Assembly: GCA_934130595.1 (NCBI GenBank)
Contig: CAKOYF010000022.1
Location: 1 to 21,346, forward strand
DNA: 21,346 nt
Direction: 5' to 3'
Source: an uncultured Clostridia bacterium
GTDB taxonomy: Bacteria > Bacillota > Clostridia > TANB77 > CAG-465
Shown: positions 14,083-21,346 of the stretch, piece by piece
Position numbering within the stretch: the stretch's first letter is position 1
How the letters are laid out: every line of letters begins with the position of its first letter
Notes under the pieces: model-generated
What the model was told of the DNA's origin: nothing
Seen by the model: only the letters and a program-made list of their open reading frames with translations
Database searches by the model: none
Translations under genes and position numbers: made by a program

Positions 14083-17000
14083 CTATATTTTCTTAAATAT
14101 TACTTTTTTAGAAATTACTCCTAATGATACTAAAGCTATAATTATATACATAGCAACTTTTATATCACCTGTTTGTGGTGTTTCTATTTTATTGTAATAA
14201 TATGTAACAATAATTGTTTCTTCTTCATATTTTCCATCTTTATTTTCTGGAATTTTGTTTTGTACTAATTCATATCCATCAATTTCTTTTGAAGAAGTTG
14301 TATAATCATCTCCTACATATCCACCTAGATATTCTCTATCTGCTATCTCTTCTCCTGTTTTTTCATCAACATGTTTTACTATTACTTGAGCTTCTACTTT
14401 TTTGTAATAATAAATTACTTCTATTGTATCTAGTGTCATGTTTCCTTCTGTATTTTCTGTAGTTTTTACAAGTACATATTTATTTTTGCTATTTTCATTT
14501 ATTTCTTCTATTTTATCTATTGTACTGTATTTATCATCTACTTTTCCAACTAATTCTTCACCATCTGCTAATTCTTCTTCTGTATCTATGTCTACATATT
14601 TTACAATTACGTTTGTTGCTTTTTTCTGATAGTAATATGTTATAGTTTGTTCTTCTCTTTTAAACTCACCATTTTTATTATTTGGTTCAGGTAAAACTAA
14701 TTCATATTTATTATTATACTCAGTGTTTATTTCATCTAGCTTATTTTCTGTTGTATAATCATTTCCTACTATTCCATCTTTTGTTTCTACTTGCACTAAG
14801 TCTTCATCAGTATCTATGTCTTTATGTTCTATTTTTATTTTTGATGGAGCTTTTCTATATTCATATATAACATATATTGTATCTAGTTTAATTTTTCCAG
14901 CTTTATTTACTACGTCATCTGATACTAAATCATATTGCTCTTTATGACTATTATTTATCTCATTTAATCTATTTTGTGTTGTATAATCGTCATCTATTCT
15001 TTCCTCAATATTTTCTGTATCATATAAGGTATCTGTAACTTTTTCAGGATCACTTACATCTGTTCCTTCTAATACGTGTAATACTTTTACATTAGATTGT
15101 TTCTTTTGATAATAATATACTACTTCAATTATATCTTTAGTCATATTGCCTTCAGTATTATCTGTACTCTTTACAAATTCATATATATTATTATACTTTT
15201 TGTTTATGTTTTCTAGTTCATTTACTGTAGTATATTTATCATCTATTCTGCCTTCTTGTTCGTAACTGTCATATATTTCTTCATTTGAATTTATATCTAT
15301 ATATTTTGTTACCACTTTAGTTGCTTTCTTCTGATACCAGTATGTTATTGTTTGTTTTTCTAGTTTATACACACCTTCTGTTGCGTCTCCTGTTGTCTTT
15401 ACAAATTCATATTTGTTTGCATTTATTTTGTTTATCTCATCTAGTTTATTTTCTGTAGTATATTCATCATCTATTCTTCCTGTAGCAGTTACTTGATCTG
15501 CTAATACTTTATTTGTTCCTACTTCTACATAATTTACTTCTATACTACTTTGTTTTTTCTGGTAGTAGTATGTTATAACTTGTTTTTCTAGTGTATATTT
15601 TCCTTCGGTATTTCCTTCTACTTTTACAAATTCATACTTATTATCATTTTTATTATTTATTTCGTCTAGTTTGTTTTCTGTAGTATATTCATCATCTATT
15701 CTTCCTGTTGCTGTTACTTGATCTGCTAATACTTTATTTGTTCCTACTTCTACGTAGTTTACTTCTATACTACTTTGTTTCTTTTGGTAGTAATATGTTA
15801 TAACTTGTTTTCCTAATGTGTATTTTCCTTCTGCGTTTCCTTCTACTTTTACAAATTCATACTTATTGTCATTTGCTTTGTTTATTTCGTCTAGTTTATT
15901 TTCTGTAGTATATTCATCGTCTATTCTTCCAGTTTTATTTACTTGGTCTGCTAGTACATTGTTTGTTCCTACTTCTACGTAGTTTACTTCTATACTACTT
16001 TGTTTTTTCTGGTAGTAATATGTTATAACTTGTTTTTCTAGTGTGTATTTTCCTTCGGTATTTCCTTCTACTTTTACAAATTCATACTTATTGTCATTTG
16101 CTTTGTTTATTTCATCTAGTTTATTTTCAGTAGTATATTCTTCATCTATTCTTCCTGTAGCAGTTACTTGGTCTGCTAGTACATTGTTTGTTCCTACTTC
16201 TACATAATTTACTTCTATACTACTTTGTTTCTTTTGATAGTAGTATGTTATAATTTGTTTTTCTAATGTGTATTTTCCTTCTGCGTTTCCTTCTACTTTT
16301 ACAAATTCATACTTGTTATCATTTGCTTTGTTTATCTCATCTAATTTATTTTCAGTAGTATATTCATCGTCTATTCTTCCTGTTGCAGTTACTTGGTCTG
16401 CTAATACTTTGTTTGTTCCTACTTCTACATAGTTTACTTCTATACTACTTTGTTTTTTCTGGTAGTAATATGTTATAACTTGTTTTTCTAGTGTATATTT
16501 TCCTTCTGCGTTTCCTTCTACTTTTACAAATTCATACTTATTGTCATTTGCTTTGTTTATCTCATCTAGTTTATTTTCTGTAGTATATTCTTCGTCTATT
16601 CTTCCTGTAGCAGTTACTTGTTCTGCTAGTACTTTATTTGTTCCTACTTCTACATAGTTTACTTCTATACTACTTTGTTTCTTTTGGTAATAATATATTA
16701 CTTCTTGTTCTTCTTTCTTAAACTCACCATTTTTATTATCTGGTTCAGGTAGCACTAGCTCATATTTGTTATCATACTTTTTATTTATATCTTCTAGCTT
16801 ATCTTGTGTTGTATATTCATTACCTACTAATCCATTTTGAGTTCCTTGATCAATTAGTTCAACATTTGTATCTTTTTCTAAATGTTTTACTTTTACTATT
16901 GCAGGTATTGTTCTATATTCATAAACAACATATATTGTATCTACTGCCATATTTCCAGATTTATTTAATACATTATCTGTTACTAATTCATATTGTAGTT

Positions 17001-20000
17001 TTGATGAAGCATTTATCTCACTTAATCTATTTTGAGTTGTATAGCTATCATCTACTCTACCTGTTATTTCTTCTGTTTTATATAAAGTATCTGTAACCAT
17101 TTCTGGATTACTTACATCTGTTCCTTCTAATACATGTAACACTTTTACATTTGCATTCTTTTTCTGATAGTAATATGTTACGTATATTGTATCTTGAGTC
17201 ATTGTACCTTCAGTGTTTCCTTCTACTCTTACATACTCATATTTATTACCATTTGCTTGATTTATTTCATCTAGCTTATCTTCTGTTTTATAATTGTCAT
17301 CTATTCTTCCATCTATAGTTACTTCATCATGTAAGACAGTATTTGTTCCATCTTCTTTATAGTTTACAATTACTTTAGTTGCTTTCTTTACTAAACCAGC
17401 ATTTACATTTGAAACAACTAATTGTGGTAAATCTGCTGAATCCAATTTAGTAATTTCATCTGTTTCTTTTGCTTCGACTTCAAATTTACTATTTATTTGA
17501 GTATCATTTCCGACGCCTTTTTGAGTTAATTCATATTTGCTACTTGGAATAGTTATTTTCAAATAATATTTTCCTTTTGGTAAATCTATAAACTTATAAT
17601 ATCCATTTTTATCTGTCTTTACGCTTGAAACTAGATTTCCATTTACATCTGTTACTTGGTTTCCTTGATCATCTGTTAATGTTATTTCTACATTTTCTAA
17701 TACCATTTCAGACTTATCTTTTATTCCATTTGCATTTGTATCTTCCCAAGCAACGCCTTCTATTTTTCTTTCAATAACTTGCGCTTCAACATTACTTGTT
17801 ATTATCTGTTCTGTTTCTTTGTATATTTGTGCCGTTGCACTATTTGCGTATTTATCTAAAGCTTGATTGTTTTGAGGTTTTAAGTATACATCTACTGTTA
17901 CTTTACCTTGGTTTCCAACATTTCCTTTTACAACTAAAGCTGTTGCTTTACTTTTTACATCTTCAGCTGTAACTTTTGTCCAATTTTCTCCTAAATTTTC
18001 ATCTTTAGAAGTTACAGTATTTCTTACACTTTCATCATTTGTATACAATATTTCTAAATTATCATTAGATATCTCATTTCCTGATTCGTTTTCTTGAGTA
18101 ACCACTAATCTATCTAGTGTATATGTTCCATTAAATTCAGTTCCTCTTAAATCTCCATTATATGGTAAAATATCTAGCAATTGAAAGTTTGGAATACTGG
18201 TATCTGTATTATTTTTATATAATAATTTATAGTGAATTTCACCATTTTTTTCAACTACTGGTGTCTCTACTGTCTTATATAATCTATGTGATGCTAGGTT
18301 TATTACTTGAACAGATGTAGTTGATGTTCTATTTGCTACAGAATCAACACCAACCTTGCTTGGATCTGCATATATAGTTGCGCTAACATCATATTGTTTA
18401 CCATTTGAACTTTCTTCATTCATATGCGCTTCAAAATATATATTTTCAATACTTGCATTTACTGTACAACCAGATATATTCCATTTTAATGTTGTTGTAC
18501 CATCTGAATTATTTGTTATTTCTGGTTCACCATAACTTGATGAATTAGAAACATAGCTCATATCTTTTGGCAAATTAGCTATAACTTGTACTGCTACATC
18601 TTCTATTTTAGCATCTGAACTTGAACTAGTTAAAATTGGTGTAAGTTTATATCTTACATTATACTCATTTTTAGCTAAATCATAATTAGTCTTTGCACTA
18701 CCTTGCTCATTAACAGCTGCTATTTGTATTCTTTGACTTGCTCCTATTACAAGAACTGTATTACCATAATATGTTCCACCTGCATGAGTACCTGTAACTT
18801 GCGTTCCATCATCATTATATTCTGTTTTAACATAATTTCTGTTAGTTCTATATACATAATCTGTAGGATAATAACTTGGTGTTCTTGCTTCCTCATTAGC
18901 TACTGTATATTTTGTTCTATCTATTTCATATGTATAATATGTAACCTTTTGAGTAGCACTATATGTTTTGCCAACAATTGCTGTACTCTTTATTACTACA
19001 GGTAAGTATATAAAATCATCTCTAATATGAAAAACTCCACCCTGTGATTCATAATATACACCGACACATAATTTATTACTTGGTATATCTTCTAGATTTT
19101 CATAGAAATCTACTCCATCAATGTCCGTAGTGTTCATTTCTGTTTGAGATGTCCAATTTGTACCATCTTTTTTAGTAACATACCACATTTTATATGTCAT
19201 TTTTCCAGTATTAGATGAAAAGAATTTTTTACCATTACTTAAAACAACTGGTTCAAAACAATCTGCATCAAATTTATATAAGTCATTAATTGTTCGTGGA
19301 TAACTATCTTCATCGTTTGTATCTCCTTGTTCTATTGCAGACACTAGAAATAAAGTCTGACCTCTTGCGGCTTTTCCATCGCCTGTATTCCATCTTGAAT
19401 GTAGTTGTCCATTAGAAGTATTCTGATTTCTCCTATTAATATATACTAAAGAAGTATATGATCCAGGTTTTGTTTTTACATACTGTGTTGTGGCTGAATC
19501 ATCTGATGTTACTTTTTGATTTTCTGCTTTTTTTCCACTTAAAGAAGTAGCTTTAAAATTATTATCTGTGACTTTAAAGTAATAGTCTGTAGTTGAATCA
19601 TATTCATCCCAATCTGGTACTATAACTTGAAAATATATAGATGCAAAACAACCTATATTTTCTGTGTATGCAACACCATATCTTCTATCTTGACCATAAT
19701 TATATTTTGGATATCTACCATCAAATTTATATCCTTCTATTTCAAGTATTAATTTACTACCATTTTGAGTTAAAGTTGGTGTTCCACCATTATATACACT
19801 AACATCTCTATCTGATGTAATTTTTCCCTGTGGAAATGCTCCATTGCCATTATATGCAAAAGAACTAGAACCTGTATATAAGTTTTTTCCATCTATAAGT
19901 CCTTTTGTTCCATTTGCTGCTAAAGAATAGTTGTATAGTAATGGAGTTACAGTATCTGTTATATCTGTTATTTGTGAACTATTAGCATTTTTCTTAGATA

Positions 20001-20790
20001 GTGACATATCTAGATCTACAGATATTTTTCCTGTTGGATATTCAATTCCTTTTAATCCTTTTGAAATGCTAGAATTATATAACTGAAATACAACAGCATA
20101 TCCATATACTCTTCCTGTAACGTCTTGATTACCAACTTTTAATGTAGTTCTGTTTGCGCAGTTACCATTTCTTATTAATTTAACATTATAGCTTGGAGCT
20201 GCACTAACTGTTACTGTATCTGGAACCAATGTAACTTTATCTTCTTCTGTATTTCCATTTAACCAAGTTTTTATTGTAGGTTGTAATTGTGTTCCATTAG
20301 TTGCACCTAATACCTTAGCTACTAAAACTAAATTTTGTTTACCTGGTACTGTAACATCTGTGCTTGTTAGTGTATAACATCCAGTTATTGTTAAACCATC
20401 TGATGAAATAGTTGCATTTTCCATCCATTTCATAGAATCTTTATCCCATTTAAATGTTTCACTAGTAAACTGTGATCCTTTTACTGTGGCTTCTACGTAT
20501 ATTTTTCCACCAGTATAACTTGTGGCATTATTTCCTTTTACAGCCATAGTATTTTCTATAGTCCAAGTAACTTGATCAAAAGAACGAACTATGTTGTTAT
20601 CTTCTGAGCTATCATTTCCTGGTTCGTCATTTTCATCAAAAGGACCTGTTCCTGTTTTCGTTTGTATTATTTGAGCAGATGTAATTTTTGCTCCATTGTC
20701 TGGTAATTCATCTGTAGCTTTAACAAAGCTTATATTACACATACAAATAATAGCTAAAACTATAACTGTCAAAATTTTAAGTCTCTTCAT
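14083..20790 (-). CDS. Giant MucBP-repeat cell-wall-anchored surface protein (adhesin)
   Basis: 2235 residues; ATG start behind AGAGGTAGAAAAT. Residues 1-25 are a signal peptide ending FVKA. Residues 26 to about 685 are a beta-rich N-terminal region I cannot assign, rich in Asn, Thr and Tyr. Residues about 686-1005 resemble DUF11-type stalk domains (LPKDMSYVSNSS; HYKLLYKNNTDTSIPNFQLLD, then ILPYNGDL). An SdrD-B/Cna-B-type domain follows at about 1008-1110 (GVAWEDTNANGIKDKSE; KTDKNGYYKFIDLPKGKYYLKI). Fourteen MucBP-type repeats fill 1137-2203, with the recurrent Y-T-T-x-x-K-L-D-E-I-N and V-x-Y-Y-Y-Q-K-K. The C-terminus is a sorting signal: TPQTGD (PQTG at 2205-2208), a hydrophobic segment and KKVIFKKI. 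MucBP domains are known from mucin-binding proteins of gut bacteria, so mucus or host adhesion is the likely role. It is monocistronic, with a terminator on each side. Confidence 0.93.
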   Translation of the reverse strand: MKRLKILTVIVLAIICMCNISFVKATDELPDNGAKITSAQIIQTKTGTGPFDENDEPGNDSSEDNNIVRSFDQVTWTIENTMAVKGNNATSYTGGKIYVEATVKGSQFTSETFKWDKDSMKWMENATISSDGLTITGCYTLTSTDVTVPGKQNLVLVAKVLGATNGTQLQPTIKTWLNGNTEEDKVTLVPDTVTVSAAPSYNVKLIRNGNCANRTTLKVGNQDVTGRVYGYAVVFQLYNSSISKGLKGIEYPTGKISVDLDMSLSKKNANSSQITDITDTVTPLLYNYSLAANGTKGLIDGKNLYTGSSSFAYNGNGAFPQGKITSDRDVSVYNGGTPTLTQNGSKLILEIEGYKFDGRYPKYNYGQDRRYGVAYTENIGCFASIYFQVIVPDWDEYDSTTDYYFKVTDNNFKATSLSGKKAENQKVTSDDSATTQYVKTKPGSYTSLVYINRRNQNTSNGQLHSRWNTGDGKAARGQTLFLVSAIEQGDTNDEDSYPRTINDLYKFDADCFEPVVLSNGKKFFSSNTGKMTYKMWYVTKKDGTNWTSQTEMNTTDIDGVDFYENLEDIPSNKLCVGVYYESQGGVFHIRDDFIYLPVVIKSTAIVGKTYSATQKVTYYTYEIDRTKYTVANEEARTPSYYPTDYVYRTNRNYVKTEYNDDGTQVTGTHAGGTYYGNTVLVIGASQRIQIAAVNEQGSAKTNYDLAKNEYNVRYKLTPILTSSSSDAKIEDVAVQVIANLPKDMSYVSNSSSYGEPEITNNSDGTTTLKWNISGCTVNASIENIYFEAHMNEESSNGKQYDVSATIYADPSKVGVDSVANRTSTTSVQVINLASHRLYKTVETPVVEKNGEIHYKLLYKNNTDTSIPNFQLLDILPYNGDLRGTEFNGTYTLDRLVVTQENESGNEISNDNLEILYTNDESVRNTVTSKDENLGENWTKVTAEDVKSKATALVVKGNVGNQGKVTVDVYLKPQNNQALDKYANSATAQIYKETEQIITSNVEAQVIERKIEGVAWEDTNANGIKDKSEMVLENVEITLTDDQGNQVTDVNGNLVSSVKTDKNGYYKFIDLPKGKYYLKITIPSSKYELTQKGVGNDTQINSKFEVEAKETDEITKLDSADLPQLVVSNVNAGLVKKATKVIVNYKEDGTNTVLHDEVTIDGRIDDNYKTEDKLDEINQANGNKYEYVRVEGNTEGTMTQDTIYVTYYYQKKNANVKVLHVLEGTDVSNPEMVTDTLYKTEEITGRVDDSYTTQNRLSEINASSKLQYELVTDNVLNKSGNMAVDTIYVVYEYRTIPAIVKVKHLEKDTNVELIDQGTQNGLVGNEYTTQDKLEDINKKYDNKYELVLPEPDNKNGEFKKEEQEVIYYYQKKQSSIEVNYVEVGTNKVLAEQVTATGRIDEEYTTENKLDEINKANDNKYEFVKVEGNAEGKYTLEKQVITYYYQKKQSSIEVNYVEVGTNKVLADQVTATGRIDDEYTTENKLDEINKANDNKYEFVKVEGNAEGKYTLEKQIITYYYQKKQSSIEVNYVEVGTNNVLADQVTATGRIDEEYTTENKLDEINKANDNKYEFVKVEGNTEGKYTLEKQVITYYYQKKQSSIEVNYVEVGTNNVLADQVNKTGRIDDEYTTENKLDEINKANDNKYEFVKVEGNAEGKYTLGKQVITYYYQKKQSSIEVNYVEVGTNKVLADQVTATGRIDDEYTTENKLDEINNKNDNKYEFVKVEGNTEGKYTLEKQVITYYYQKKQSSIEVNYVEVGTNKVLADQVTATGRIDDEYTTENKLDEINKINANKYEFVKTTGDATEGVYKLEKQTITYWYQKKATKVVTKYIDINSNEEIYDSYEQEGRIDDKYTTVNELENINKKYNNIYEFVKSTDNTEGNMTKDIIEVVYYYQKKQSNVKVLHVLEGTDVSDPEKVTDTLYDTENIEERIDDDYTTQNRLNEINNSHKEQYDLVSDDVVNKAGKIKLDTIYVIYEYRKAPSKIKIEHKDIDTDEDLVQVETKDGIVGNDYTTENKLDEINTEYNNKYELVLPEPNNKNGEFKREEQTITYYYQKKATNVIVKYVDIDTEEELADGEELVGKVDDKYSTIDKIEEINENSKNKYVLVKTTENTEGNMTLDTIEVIYYYKKVEAQVIVKHVDEKTGEEIADREYLGGYVGDDYTTSSKEIDGYELVQNKIPENKDGKYEEETIIVTYYYNKIETPQTGDIKVAMYIIIALVSLGVISKKVIFKKI
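14185..17382 (-). repeat. Array of 14 MucBP-type repeats with nested duplication
   Basis: In protein order the unit lengths are 75, 85, 75 (A, B, C; 17382-16678), then five of 75 and one of 76 (16677-15325), then 75, 85, 75 (A', B', C'; 15324-14620), then 75 and 70 (D, E; 14619-14185). A and A' start ATKV; B and B' share NVKVLHVLEGTDVS; C and C' share KYELVLPEP-x-NKNGEFK. The two 705-base triads match in length and order. Confidence 0.9.
15325..16677 (-). repeat. Six near-identical 225-base tandem repeats
   Basis: Units begin QSSIEVNYVEVGTN at 16677, 16452, 16227, 16002, 15777 and 15552; the last is 228 bases. Proteins differ at only a few sites per unit through the first five copies. The last unit diverges in its second half (KINANKYEFVKTTGD). 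Many DNA differences are silent and shared in patches between non-adjacent copies, which suggests unequal crossing-over or gene conversion. Confidence 0.93.
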
Positions 20791-20819
20791 ATTTTCTACC
20801 TCTTTTTTTCTATAATAAA

Positions 20820-20848
20820 ATATTATCTAAAAAACAATCTTTTTTCAA
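20820..20848 (-). promoter_or_regulatory. Possible promoter of the giant surface protein gene
   Basis: On the minus strand TTGAAA (20848-20843), 17 bases, TAATAT (20825-20820). The -10 is imperfect and the region is very AT-rich. Confidence 0.4.
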
Positions 20849-20893
20849 TAGTTTTTACACCTTTTAATAGGTATATACGTTTTTTAAAAATAT

Positions 20894-20924
20894 GAGAAGA
20901 AATGAGGGTGAATCATTTCTTCTC
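20894..20924 (-). terminator. Rho-independent terminator after the second MucBP surface protein gene
   Basis: Perfect 12-base stem GAGAAGAAATGA / TCATTTCTTCTC with a 7-base loop, then ATATTTTT on the minus strand. It separates this gene from the giant adhesin. Confidence 0.85.
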
Positions 20925-20931
20925 AAAGATA

Positions 20932-21346
20932 TTATTTAACTTTTTTTAAAGTTTTAATATAAATTCCAATTATAGATGATGCTAATATAATCATATACAT
21001 TGCAACATTTATATCACCTGTTGCTGGCATTTCTGGTTCTTCTATTTTTTCATAGATTACATCCATAACTTGCTCTTCTTCTGTATAAGTAGTTTTTATT
21101 TGTTTACTCTTTATTATATTATATCCTTCTATATCAGGAGCTGTTAGTTCATAACTTTCTTCAAGATATCCTTCTGTTATTATACTATCTGCTAATTGAT
21201 TTCCAGCTTTATCTATAAAGTTTATAGTTATTTTTCCTTTTATTCTTTCCATAACATATTTTACTATTATTTTATCTAGTTCGTATACGCCTTCTTCTTC
21301 TCCTACTACTTCTTTTATTCTGTAGTTCTTTATTGTTTTGGCTACT
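20932..21346 (-). CDS. C-terminal end of a second MucBP-type cell-wall-anchored protein, N-terminus beyond right edge
   Basis: The frame is open to 21346, so the ATG at 21252 is internal, not the start; the visible part is 138 codons. Before that Met it reads KNYRIKEVVGEEEGVYELDK and YVMERI, part of a preceding repeat. One MucBP-like unit follows (KITINFIDKAGNQLADSI; EGYLEESYELTAPDIEGYNI; DVIYEKI). The sorting signal is EMPATGD, a hydrophobic helix and a KTLKKVK tail. After the TGD, INVAMYMII closely matches IKVAMYIII of the giant protein, so the two anchors are paralogous. It is a surface adhesin of unknown ligand, in the same orientation as the giant gene but a separate unit because of the terminator between them. 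Confidence 0.85.
   Translation of the reverse strand, partial: VAKTIKNYRIKEVVGEEEGVYELDKIIVKYVMERIKGKITINFIDKAGNQLADSIITEGYLEESYELTAPDIEGYNIIKSKQIKTTYTEEEQVMDVIYEKIEEPEMPATGDINVAMYMIILASSIIGIYIKTLKKVK

Noticed and set aside
15325..16677. CRISPR-like regular repeats
   Set aside because: The 225-base units are in-frame protein repeats with no unique spacers.
21250..21252. ATG at 21252 as the start of the second surface protein
   Set aside because: The frame stays open to the window edge and upstream codons read like MucBP-type sequence; no ribosome site or signal peptide is present.

Overview
The window is AT-rich DNA with purine-rich Shine-Dalgarno sites (GGAGG and GGGGG types), frequent TTG starts and strong hairpin plus T-run terminators. 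Its genes point to a low-GC, Gram-positive, strictly anaerobic or fermentative member of the Clostridia or a close relative. The evidence is the class III anaerobic ribonucleotide reductase (nrdD-nrdG), a clostridial-style Crp/Fnr regulator, and cell-wall-anchored proteins ending in TG-type sorting signals. The species cannot be named from the sequence. I see no tRNA, rRNA, CRISPR array, transposase, phage gene or origin. There is no gene-free stretch longer than about 300 bases; the longest gap (9862-10078) is a divergent regulatory region.

Layout. (1) 1-1712: most of a secreted thioester/Cna-B adhesin, cut by the left edge. (2) 1868-3776: two single-pass membrane-anchored proteins of unknown function, each with its own terminator. 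(3) 3863-6298: a CYTH-domain protein, divergent from a long-chain acyl-CoA synthetase whose near-consensus promoter abuts a TetR-type palindrome. (4) 6342-9861: an operon nrdD - nrdG - TIM-barrel sugar isomerase-like gene; the last gene is frameshifted at a T7 run. The operon is divergent from a Crp/Fnr regulator, and a perfect palindrome sits about 41 bases upstream of the predicted nrdD transcription start. (5) 10747-12587: an SseB-like protein and a membrane-Nudix fusion. (6) 12731-13953: apt and mtnN two bases apart, an adenine-salvage operon. (7) 14083-20790: a 2235-residue MucBP-repeat surface protein. (8) 20932-21346: the 3' end of a second MucBP surface protein, cut by the right edge.

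How it fits together. The centre is housekeeping for anaerobic life: dNTP synthesis, adenine recycling and fatty-acid activation. Both flanks carry surface adhesins built for covalent attachment (thioester, probable isopeptide and sortase chemistry). No sortase gene is in the window, so anchoring must depend on one elsewhere. The most notable points are the nested repeat architecture of the giant adhesin (A-B-C, six near-identical units, A'-B'-C', D, E), the frameshift ending in TTT-TGA in the isomerase gene, and the class-II-positioned operator that may link the Crp/Fnr protein to nrdDG.
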